A stretch of DNA of 12,142 bases from SAR324 cluster bacterium (lineage in GTDB: Bacteria; SAR324; XYD2-FULL-50-16). Each line of letters begins with the position of its first letter. Position 1 is the first letter of the stretch. The translations under genes were made by a program, and so were the position numbers. Below are positions 1 through 5,681 of the stretch, one piece after another. Location: contig NVSR01000010.1 of the NCBI GenBank assembly GCA_002401295.1, positions 20,841 through 32,982 of the forward strand, written 5' to 3'. The notes below the pieces were generated by a model. The model did no database searches. It saw nothing but the letters and a program-made list of their open reading frames with translations, and was not told the DNA's origin.

Positions 1-381
1 GATGAAGTCATGGTAGCCAAAGGTAAAATCCAGAAGGGTAGATCTATCGAAAGCAGTGATCTGGTCAAAATCCGCAAGGATATTTCCAAGGAACGTTGGA
101 ACTATCAGATACAGCCCGATTTACTGGTAGGACAAACTGCGAGAAGGGATATTTTAAAAAATGAACAATTACGTTCACGCTTGGTAGAGGCCCCTACAGT
201 CTTACAAAAAGGTTCACCCGTCAGACTTGTCTACAAGACGAATAACCTCTTTTTGACGAATATAGCCATTGCTCTCAGGTCCGGTAAAAAGGGAGACTTA
301 ATCCCTGTCAGGACAGTCAAAAGCAAGAAAACCATTTATGCTATCGTGGTAGACAGCAGAAACGTAGAAGTAGTCCTATAA
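1..381 (+). CDS. flgA: Flagella basal body P-ring formation protein FlgA (3' part)
   Basis: FlgA is the periplasmic chaperone that helps FlgI assemble into the P ring around the flagellar rod. Only the last 126 residues are in the window; the frame is open at base 1, so the ATG at base 10 is internal and not the start. The visible part is the SAF-type C-terminal domain of the family: a stretch of AKGKIQKGRSIESSDL type, then LLVGQTARRDILKNEQLRS, then the strand pattern KGSPVRLVYK and the ending SKKTIYAIVVDSRNVEVVL, close to the FlgA pattern in which the protein ends on a V-x-V tail. The signal peptide and N-terminal domain lie outside the window. The gene is followed by a 93-bp gap with two hairpins before flgH. 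Placement directly before flgH and flgI, the ring genes, supports the call. Confidence 0.93.
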   Translation, partial: DEVMVAKGKIQKGRSIESSDLVKIRKDISKERWNYQIQPDLLVGQTARRDILKNEQLRSRLVEAPTVLQKGSPVRLVYKTNNLFLTNIAIALRSGKKGDLIPVRTVKSKKTIYAIVVDSRNVEVVL

Positions 382-402
382 ATAGAGTCTAGGTAAAAAA
401 AG

Positions 403-456
403 TACTCCCTTTCTTTAGGGAGGGCCTGATCGATAACGGGGAGTATAATCTCCCAA
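403..456 (+). promoter_or_regulatory. Two complementary hairpins in the flgA-flgH gap
   Basis: Two short hairpins sit in the 93-bp gap. The first is CTCCCT (405-410), a 6-nt loop, AGGGAG (417-422). The second is GGGAG (439-443), a TATAAT loop, CTCCC (450-454). Because both use the same GGGAG/CTCCC pairing, the 3' arm of the first can pair with the 3' arm of the second, and the 5' arms likewise, so alternative folds are possible. Neither is followed by a T run, so they are not simple terminators. The TATAAT in the second loop looks like a -10 box, but I find no convincing -35 hexamer at the right distance. A role in RNA processing or in setting flgH translation is an inference. Confidence 0.35.
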
Positions 457-474
457 GACCCTTAGGTTAAAGTG

Positions 475-1263
475 ATGTACAAAACTATAGGTATTGTTTT
501 CTCAATCATGATTCTTTTTGCCGGATGTGCTACACGGCGGATGGATTTACCAGAACCACCTCCCCCACCGCAAATTGAGAAAAATCCTAACCTGATTTAT
601 ATAGATGACAGCAGGATTAGCTATCGGACTCGCCGCCCTATTCCTATGGATCAGAGCCGCTATGAAGGATCTCTCTGGAAGGATGAATCCTCTTGGGGTA
701 ACCTCTTGCGAGATCACCGTGCCAGATTCCGAGATGATGTCTTAATGATCACGAATATACAAAATATCCTCAATATCCCTGAGCCAGAGTCAAAGACCCC
801 AGTAGAGCCCATACTTCCAGGTGGGGAAGAGCAAGCTGCTCAAGCTGCTCAAGCTATTGAAGCCCTTAGTGCAGCAGCAGGTATCGCCGATGTAGAGAAA
901 GAACGAAATAGTGTTCTACGGTCTATTCAACAGATTTCAGCAAGGGTGACGGAAGTTCTACCCAATGGGAATATGGTTATATTAGGGGAAAAAGTTGATT
1001 ATCGACAACAGAATAACGTGCGTTATGTTACGAAAATTAGAGGGATTATTCGTCCTGAAGATGTTTCCCCCTCCAACGAAGTATCGGCTTTGAAGTTAGC
1101 TCGCTCTGAAGTGAATACAAAACGACAAGTTCAACGAGAAAAACTTAACCTTTCAGTCTTAGCTCCGTTGCTTGGTAGAGGAAAGACAAGGTTACTCAAA
1201 TCAGCTCAAAGGGCTACAAGAGCAAATTCAAATAATAGAACCACTGCCATCCCCACACAATAG
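475..1263 (+). CDS. flgH: Flagellar L-ring lipoprotein FlgH, with unusual C-terminal tail
   Basis: FlgH forms the L ring, the outer-membrane bushing of the flagellum. The protein starts with a short hydrophobic signal and a lipobox ending in LFAGC, so Cys18 (counting from this ATG) should be lipidated. A proline run (EPPPPPPQ) follows. The family core is visible: SLWKDESSWGNLLRDHRARFRDDV near residues 66-90, and VLPNGNMVILGEKV followed by TKIRGIIRPEDVSPSNEV near residues 161-204. The usual FlgH ending with its glycine-rich and GW motifs is missing; instead about 55 basic residues follow. A GTG lies one codon upstream (472); I chose the ATG. Neither has a clear Shine-Dalgarno. A 9-base unit CAAGCTGCT is repeated in tandem at 832-855 and encodes QAAQAAQA. 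An intrinsic terminator follows. Confidence 0.9.
   Translation: MYKTIGIVFSIMILFAGCATRRMDLPEPPPPPQIEKNPNLIYIDDSRISYRTRRPIPMDQSRYEGSLWKDESSWGNLLRDHRARFRDDVLMITNIQNILNIPEPESKTPVEPILPGGEEQAAQAAQAIEALSAAAGIADVEKERNSVLRSIQQISARVTEVLPNGNMVILGEKVDYRQQNNVRYVTKIRGIIRPEDVSPSNEVSALKLARSEVNTKRQVQREKLNLSVLAPLLGRGKTRLLKSAQRATRANSNNRTTAIPTQ
832..855 (+). repeat. 9-bp tandem repeat inside flgH (2.7 copies)
   Basis: The unit CAAGCTGCT occurs twice in a row with a third partial copy CAAGCT. It is in frame and encodes the QAAQAAQA stretch of FlgH, between the DNA encoding the two conserved blocks. A multiple of three means that slippage here would change length without shifting frame. Confidence 0.8.
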
Positions 1264-1270
1264 ATCAGAA

Positions 1271-1294
1271 GAGAGGCAATAGTTGCCTTTTTTC
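1271..1294 (+). terminator. Intrinsic terminator after flgH
   Basis: AGGCAA (1274-1279) and TTGCCT (1283-1288) form a 6-bp stem with a 3-nt loop, running into six T residues (1288-1293). It lies 10 bases after the flgH stop. It would end or weaken transcription between flgH and flgI although both are ring genes of the same cluster, so flgI either relies on read-through or has its own promoter. Confidence 0.72.
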
Positions 1295-1354
1295 TCCCTC
1301 TCCCTTCCCCCTGCCTTTTTATTTATTTTCAATCGGCCTTTTAAGGTACGGCAC

Positions 1355-1391
1355 ATGCATTATAACAAGTAAACTTAAGACTTTAATGCAT
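1355..1391 (+). promoter_or_regulatory. 8-bp inverted repeat / bulged hairpin upstream of flgI
   Basis: ATGCATTA (1355-1362) and TAATGCAT (1384-1391) are perfect inverted copies. Inside them AAGT (1367-1370) can pair with ACTT (1380-1383), giving a 12-bp stem with a 4-nt bulge (TAAC) and a 9-nt loop. It ends 22 bases before the flgI ATG, which lacks a clear Shine-Dalgarno. A TATAAC (1361-1366) within it resembles a -10 box, but no good -35 is present. It could be a protein operator, given the even symmetry, or a 5' leader structure. Its position after the flgH terminator makes a flgI-specific control element plausible. Confidence 0.45.
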
Positions 1392-1413
1392 TTGCCTTCT
1401 TGAAATTCAGACC

Positions 1414-2541
1414 ATGAAAAAAAAACAGCTCTTACAACTCCTACTGCTAGGTCTTGTTGCCTTATCCCTGATTGAACAGACAGCCTTTGCTGTCCGTGTT
1501 AAAGATTTAGCCGCTATTCGAGGCATGCGGGACAATCAGCTGATCGGTTTCAGTATTGTGATTGGCCTGAATGGTACAGGAGATTCTTCTGATTCCCTGA
1601 TGGCAAGAAAGCCCTTGCAAAATGCCCTGGAGCGAATGGGAGTTTCCATTAATCTAAATGAAATCAGAGGAAGGAGCCTCGCAGCCGTGATGGTGACCGC
1701 CACGCTGCCTCCTTTCGCCAAACAGGGACAGAAGCTGGATGTGAGTGTCAGTGCTTTAGGGGATGCCGCTTCACTCCGTGGCGGAACGTTAATCATGACC
1801 CCACTACGAGCTTCCAATCGAACTGTCTTTGCCGTTGCTCAGGGTCCCATCGTAGATATCCCCATGGGTGTGGAATTGCCCAGCGTCAGGGAACGAATTG
1901 GAGCCGCCGAGTATAAATTCGACGCACGCAGGAATATCGTTCCTACTGTGGGCCGTGTAGTAGGCGGTGCTTTGGTAGAGCGGGAAATACAGATCGATCT
2001 CAATACCAGAACCCGACTCTTTCTGAATTTAAAGGCACCAGATTTTACTACAGCTTTTCGCTTGTCAAAAGTGATCAATCGCCAATTTGGCAGCGGCTCA
2101 GCCAGAGCTGTAGATGCGGGCAGTGTAGAAGTTTCAGTGCCCGCAAGTTACTTAGGGCAGGCAGTTGAATTGATCTCACGAATCGAGAATCTGGAGATCG
2201 AGCCGGATGCCGTCGCTAAAGTTGTTTTAGATGAGCGAACCGGAACCATTGTGATGGGTACGAATGTACGTATCCTTCCGATTGCCATCTCCTACGGGAA
2301 TCTGAGCATCAAAATCGGTGCGGTAGCTCCAGTGGTCAAGGATCCGAAAGATCCCAACCAACTACTGCCAACATCGGAAACAGGGGAGAATAATGGAGTT
2401 ATTCTCTTCAAAGGTGGTGTGGATATCAAAGAAGTCGTTGATGGCTTGAATAAAATTGGTATTTCCAATAATGATCTTTTAGAGGTCCTGAAAACCATCA
2501 AGTCCGCTGGTGCATTGCAAGCGGAACTGGTGATCAAGTAA
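1414..2541 (+). CDS. flgI: Flagellar P-ring protein FlgI
   Basis: FlgI is the periplasmic P-ring subunit, exported by Sec and assembled on the rod with help from FlgA. The 375-residue length fits the family (about 365 in enterics). Residues 1-26 form a Sec signal (MKKK, then a leucine-rich core, ending AFA before VRVKD). Family blocks are clear: RVKDLAAIRGMRDNQLIGFSIVIGLNGTGDS near 28-58, ALGDAASLRGGTLIMTPLRA near 114-133, and VFAVAQGPI. The C-terminal part has VVLDERTGTIVMGTNVRILPIAIS, typical of FlgI, and ends LQAELVIK. The start is the ATG before the basic n-region; there is no good ribosome site. The gene comes 150 bp after flgH with a terminator between them, and 19 bp before flgJ. Confidence 0.97.
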   Translation: MKKKQLLQLLLLGLVALSLIEQTAFAVRVKDLAAIRGMRDNQLIGFSIVIGLNGTGDSSDSLMARKPLQNALERMGVSINLNEIRGRSLAAVMVTATLPPFAKQGQKLDVSVSALGDAASLRGGTLIMTPLRASNRTVFAVAQGPIVDIPMGVELPSVRERIGAAEYKFDARRNIVPTVGRVVGGALVEREIQIDLNTRTRLFLNLKAPDFTTAFRLSKVINRQFGSGSARAVDAGSVEVSVPASYLGQAVELISRIENLEIEPDAVAKVVLDERTGTIVMGTNVRILPIAISYGNLSIKIGAVAPVVKDPKDPNQLLPTSETGENNGVILFKGGVDIKEVVDGLNKIGISNNDLLEVLKTIKSAGALQAELVIK

Positions 2542-2560
2542 CCCTTTTTGGAAACAAGAT

Positions 2561-2878
2561 ATGGCGATTAATCGAGATCTTGCCCAGCTGCAAATCAAAC
2601 GTAACTGGACTCAATCAAAACAGGTGAAAACTACGACTGAAGAGCAGAAGCAGTTCAACCAAAAGTTGAAAAAGGCCAGTGATGGCTTTGAAGAGGTCTT
2701 TGTTCATAAGTTACTACAGGTGATGCGCTCCTCCACTGAAAAATCAGGACTTCTTTCCGGTGGGCGAGGTGAGGAAATCTTCCGGGATATGCTGGATCAG
2801 AATTACTCCAAGATCATCACTAAGAGCGGAGCCTTGGGGCTGAGCAAAGTAATTTATGAGAACGCCAAAGAAAAATGA
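2561..2878 (+). CDS. flgJ: Short FlgJ: rod-binding protein without muramidase domain
   Basis: The protein has 105 residues and matches the N-terminal rod-binding (rod cap) half of FlgJ. The recognisable block is KKASDGFEEVFVHKLLQVMRSS, followed by LLSGGRGEEIFRDMLDQNYSKIITKSGALGLSKVIYENAK, the conserved GG-x-GE-x-x-x-DMLDQ-x-Y motif of the family. Enteric FlgJ is about 310 residues and adds a C-terminal peptidoglycan hydrolase; that domain is absent, as in many other phyla, so a separate enzyme must open the cell wall for the rod. GGA lies a little upstream of the ATG as a weak ribosome site. The gene is 19 bp after flgI, and its stop is 9 bp from the sigma-28 promoter of flgM. Confidence 0.9.
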   Translation: MAINRDLAQLQIKRNWTQSKQVKTTTEEQKQFNQKLKKASDGFEEVFVHKLLQVMRSSTEKSGLLSGGRGEEIFRDMLDQNYSKIITKSGALGLSKVIYENAKEK

Positions 2879-2887
2879 AAAAAGAGT

Positions 2888-2914
2888 TAAAGCTTTGCTG
2901 AAGGATGCCGATAA
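2888..2914 (+). promoter_or_regulatory. Sigma-28 (FliA) promoter upstream of flgM
   Basis: TAAAGCTT (2888-2895) and GCCGATAA (2907-2914) are separated by 11 bases. That gives TAAA-N15-GCCGATAA, an exact match to the FliA (sigma-28) consensus of enteric bacteria. It starts 9 bases after the flgJ stop and lies 57 bases before the flgM ATG. In enterics flgM has the same kind of late promoter, which makes the anti-sigma factor part of its own target regulon. Transcription should run through flgM-flgN and perhaps on into flgK-flgL-csrA-fliW. Confidence 0.9.
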
Positions 2915-2971
2915 AGAGAAAAGCCAATTCTATTTATCATCCTTTACCGACTTTTTATCTTAGAGGTCTTT

Positions 2972-3268
2972 ATGAAAATCAATGGACAATACCCTAAACT
3001 TCCTATCCAGGAAAAAAATATCGGCAAGGGGCAAGAAAAAGATGTCGAAAAACAAACAGGGATTGCTTCTAAAAGGTCTGTGGCAGTAGGTAAAACAGGT
3101 AGTGATTTTACCACCAACCGCATCCGAAACAAAATCGACGCCGAACCCGATGTGAATATGGAGCGGGTTAAGGCACTGAAAGCAAGAATCAAGAGTGGGG
3201 AATTTCAGATTGATAATATCAAGCTGGCCAATAACATCCTAAAAAACTCCATTCTTGAAGACGTTTAA
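2972..3268 (+). CDS. flgM: Anti-sigma-28 factor FlgM
   Basis: FlgM binds sigma-28 in the cytoplasm and is exported through the flagellar apparatus once the hook is complete, releasing late gene expression. The 98-residue protein has a polar, low-complexity N-terminal part, as expected for a mostly unfolded protein. Its C-terminal sigma-binding region (about 62-95) shows the pattern NMERVKALKARIKSGEFQIDNIKLANNILKNSI, the V-x-x-IK-x-x-I-x-x-G-x-Y-x-x-D-x-x-K-x-A motif of the family with F in place of Y. AGAGG, 7 bases before the ATG, is a good ribosome site. The gene lies 57 bp after an exact sigma-28 promoter and 20 bp before flgN, matching the flgM-flgN pairing known in enterics. Confidence 0.93.
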   Translation: MKINGQYPKLPIQEKNIGKGQEKDVEKQTGIASKRSVAVGKTGSDFTTNRIRNKIDAEPDVNMERVKALKARIKSGEFQIDNIKLANNILKNSILEDV

Positions 3269-3288
3269 GTCTCCAACTGAGGAAAGCT

Positions 3289-3777
3289 ATGCAACTCAAT
3301 AATTTAATTGAAAACCTGGAAACTCAAGTCGAATGCCATCAAACCCTTTTGCACCTGCTACAGCAGGAAGCGGAGCTGCCGGCAAATTGCACGGTTAAGG
3401 AATTGGATACTATTCACCGACAGCGGGACCGTCTGGTCAGAAAGGTTTTTAAGCAGGAACAGACTCGAATCCAAATTATTAAGAAGTATAGCCAAGAAAA
3501 ACAGTCGTCGGAGCAACTATCACTGCAAGAAATCATTGAATCCTGTGATCAGCGTTGGCGTAACTCTTTGACTGAATTAAGGAGTCACCTCATTGAATTA
3601 GTTGATAAAATTCAAACTGTAGGCCATGACATTGCTGAGAGGGCGGTAAACCGCATGAATTGTATCACAGAGGTACAAACCAAGATTCAACGGGCAATGA
3701 AACGACAGACCACCTATTCCAAACGCGGCGTGATCAATCGTCCGAAAGGGGCTGTGGTCATGCAACGGGCAATTTAG
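3289..3777 (+). CDS. flgN: FlgN family export chaperone for FlgK and FlgL
   Basis: FlgN-type proteins are cytoplasmic chaperones that deliver the hook-associated proteins FlgK and FlgL to the export gate. The 162-residue product is alpha-helical and coiled-coil-like, with start MQLNNLIENLETQVECHQTLLHLLQQEAELPA typical of the family's first helix, then long charged helices (RQRDRLVRKVFKQEQTRIQIIKK). The last 25 residues are basic and probably flexible, where FlgN proteins bind clients. Sequence conservation in this family is low, so the call rests on helix pattern, size and position between flgM and flgK. GAGGAAAG, 4 bases before the ATG, is a strong ribosome site. The 160-bp gap that follows holds unusual RNA-like structure. 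Confidence 0.85.
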   Translation: MQLNNLIENLETQVECHQTLLHLLQQEAELPANCTVKELDTIHRQRDRLVRKVFKQEQTRIQIIKKYSQEKQSSEQLSLQEIIESCDQRWRNSLTELRSHLIELVDKIQTVGHDIAERAVNRMNCITEVQTKIQRAMKRQTTYSKRGVINRPKGAVVMQRAI

Positions 3778-3779
3778 CG

Positions 3780-3880
3780 AAAATTCCACCCTATTCAATT
3801 TTTGGGGTAGCCTTTCAAGGACGAAGGGCACACCGACCGCCACAGGTACAATTGAATAGTAAAAAATTTCCACCATATTC
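3780..3880 (+). repeat. Imperfect 17-bp direct repeat flanking a stem in the flgN-flgK gap
   Basis: AAAATTCCACCCTATTC (3780-3796) and AAATTTCCACCATATTC (3864-3880) match at 15 of 17 positions, 84 bp apart. Between and partly overlapping them is a 10-bp inverted repeat, CTATTCAATT (3791-3800) and AATTGAATAG (3850-3859). The arrangement could be a folded leader, a pair of protein-binding sites, or the remains of a very small inserted element. Confidence 0.7.
3791..3859 (+). promoter_or_regulatory. Folded flgK leader with a candidate CsrA site in a hexaloop
   Basis: A 10-bp perfect outer stem (3791-3800 with 3850-3859) encloses an inner hairpin: GCCTTTC (3810-3816), loop AAGGAC (3817-3822), GAAGGGC (3823-3829), 7 bp with one G-U. 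The loop and its closing bases read TCAAGGACGA (3815-3824), a full match to the CsrA/RsmE site WCANGGANGW with ANGGAN as the hexaloop. It is about 115 bases before the flgK start. Binding of CsrA is an inference from motif and shape. Confidence 0.55.
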
Positions 3881-3908
3881 CCATGATCTTTACTGCCTTG
3901 GGAATCAG

Positions 3909-3918
3909 ACAGGGACGT
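3909..3918 (+). promoter_or_regulatory. Second candidate CsrA site near the flgK ribosome site
   Basis: ACAGGGACGT is a second full match to WCANGGANGW. It lies 19 bases before the flgK ATG and just upstream of a TTCG-TTTT-CGAA hairpin (3918-3929), whose 3' arm overlaps the start of the weak ribosome site (AAGAG, 3928-3932). The stem around this motif itself is weak (A-U, C-G plus one G-U). Paired CsrA sites, one in a leader hairpin and one near the ribosome site, are the usual layout of CsrA-repressed messages. Confidence 0.5.
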
Positions 3919-3937
3919 TCGTTTTCGAAGAGTACTT

Positions 3938-5662
3938 ATGTCACTTTTTGGTAGCTTTGATATAGGAAAGAAAGCCTTATCCGCCGCACAGTTGGGACAG
4001 TCCGTCGTGGGACACAACGTTGCCAACGTGGGTACGGAAGGTTTTTCTCGGCAAGAAGTACTGCAAGCTGCCGGTACCCCTAATGATGGAAAGGTGCATG
4101 GTGTTGATGTTTTAGGTGTTCGCAGAATTCATGACCGTTTTACTAAGGCAAAAGTCGTTGACGAGCAAAATGTAGTTTCCAGTTGGGAAACTCGGAAAGA
4201 TGTCCTGATCGAAGCCGAGGTGATCTATTCTGACATGGAAGGCAAACGCCTGCGAGGAGACCTGGATGCCTTCTGGAATGCCTGGAGTTCCGTTGCCAAC
4301 GAACCGGAAAGTGTTACCATGCGGAAAGCTCTGCTGGCTAAATCTGAATCCTTAGTGAATGGTTTTAAAGGTTTTCACGAACGATTGGGTGATTTTCGAG
4401 AGAGGATTAACGAGCGCTTAAATCAAGAGTTTGAGGAAGTGAACCAAATCACTCGCAGTATCGCTGACCTGAATACTCAAGTGCAACAGTTAGAATCACG
4501 AGGACTCGCTGCAAATGATGCCAGGGACCAGCGGGAACAACTCTTACAAGATCTGTCCTCAAAAATAACCGTTCAATCCTTCGAGAACCCCCGTGGAACT
4601 TTAGAGATTCAGGTTGCGAATGGACAATACTTGGTGCAGGGACGTGAGTACTTTGCCTTGAAGCCCATCATGGACTCGGATGATGCCGTCAATATCCACG
4701 TAGGATTGGTAGATGATATTGGCGCAATCACCGATATTTCCGGCTTATTGAAAGGGGGCAAAATTAAGGAGTACATTGAGCAAAGAGACGGCAATATCAA
4801 TCGATACCGTGAAGAGATGAACTCTTTGATCAAGGAAGTAGCCTTTCAAGTCAACCGAGTGCATAGCCAGGGCACAGGTCTTAAGTCTGCCAGGTACACT
4901 GAGACGGGACCTTATCTTTTCGGTTCGGACGAACGAACTCGCCCCCTTCCATTTTTACAAACTGGCAGCTTCGAGATTAAATTGGTGGACCAGGATAATA
5001 CTATCAAAGATGTGATCAATGTACAGGTAGTTGCCGGCGAAGATACCATTGAAAGTATCGTGGAAAAAATTAACCGTGCCGCCGAAGCCTATGAAGTGAT
5101 CGATGAGGAGGGCAATGAAAGCATCAAGGAACACACTAAATTCAAAGCTACGATCGCAGAAGATGGAAGGATTACTTTTCGTTCAGGATTAGGCAATCAG
5201 TTCATCTATGGAGAGGATGATTCCGGTGCCATGGCTCTGTTGGGCTTCAACTCCTTTTTCCACATCCAAGAAGGAGCCAGTGACATCCGACTTAATGCGG
5301 AATTAGTGGAAAATGAAATGCGAATTACCACCGGTTCTGATCTGACTCCCGGTGACAACCAATTGGCTTTACAGATTTCCGAATTACAAAGGAAAGCCAC
5401 CATGGAAGATGAAAGCATTTCCTTTGATCAGTTTTTTAACAATCAGATCACAGATATTGGACTCAAAGTACAAGATGCCTCTAAGGGCTTAAGAGGGCAC
5501 AATCAAATGCTGGAACAATATGAAGCTTTGAGAGACTCCGTTTCATCCGTCAACTTGGATGAGGAAATGGCCAATATGATCAAATACCAACGTGCCTATG
5601 AATCTTCAGCCAAATTCATGAGCACTATCGATCAAATGACCCAAACAATCATTAACATGTAA
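3938..5662 (+). CDS. flgK: Flagellar hook-associated protein 1 FlgK
   Basis: FlgK is the first of two hook-filament junction proteins and is exported through the flagellar type III apparatus. The 574-residue length is normal. The N-terminal D0/D1 region starts MSLFGSFDIGKKALSAAQLGQSVVGHNVANVGTEGFSRQEV, the rod/hook family signature (S-x-A-x-x-L-x-x-x-x-x-x-x-x-H-N-x-A-N-x-x-x-x-G-F-x-R). Further blocks are DLDAFWNAWSSVANEPES (108-125), SRGLAANDARDQREQLLQDLS (187-207) and VAFQVNRVHSQG (301-312). The C-terminal helix is VNLDEEMANMIKYQRAYESSAKFMSTIDQM (538-567), the expected EEMANM-x-x-YQ-x-AY motif. Residues about 366-437 form an insert with IESIVEKINRAAEAY that resembles part of FlgL here. It follows flgN after a structured leader with candidate CsrA sites, and precedes flgL by 19 bp. 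Confidence 0.97.
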   Translation: MSLFGSFDIGKKALSAAQLGQSVVGHNVANVGTEGFSRQEVLQAAGTPNDGKVHGVDVLGVRRIHDRFTKAKVVDEQNVVSSWETRKDVLIEAEVIYSDMEGKRLRGDLDAFWNAWSSVANEPESVTMRKALLAKSESLVNGFKGFHERLGDFRERINERLNQEFEEVNQITRSIADLNTQVQQLESRGLAANDARDQREQLLQDLSSKITVQSFENPRGTLEIQVANGQYLVQGREYFALKPIMDSDDAVNIHVGLVDDIGAITDISGLLKGGKIKEYIEQRDGNINRYREEMNSLIKEVAFQVNRVHSQGTGLKSARYTETGPYLFGSDERTRPLPFLQTGSFEIKLVDQDNTIKDVINVQVVAGEDTIESIVEKINRAAEAYEVIDEEGNESIKEHTKFKATIAEDGRITFRSGLGNQFIYGEDDSGAMALLGFNSFFHIQEGASDIRLNAELVENEMRITTGSDLTPGDNQLALQISELQRKATMEDESISFDQFFNNQITDIGLKVQDASKGLRGHNQMLEQYEALRDSVSSVNLDEEMANMIKYQRAYESSAKFMSTIDQMTQTIINM

Positions 5663-5681
5663 CCTGGAAAAGGGAAAAGCC

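Noticed and set aside
4234..5408. CANGGANG cores inside the flgK coding region (4234-4241 and 5401-5408)
   Set aside because: The 8-base core is expected about three times per strand by chance in a window of this size, and these are not near a start codon; they serve as background for judging the leader sites.
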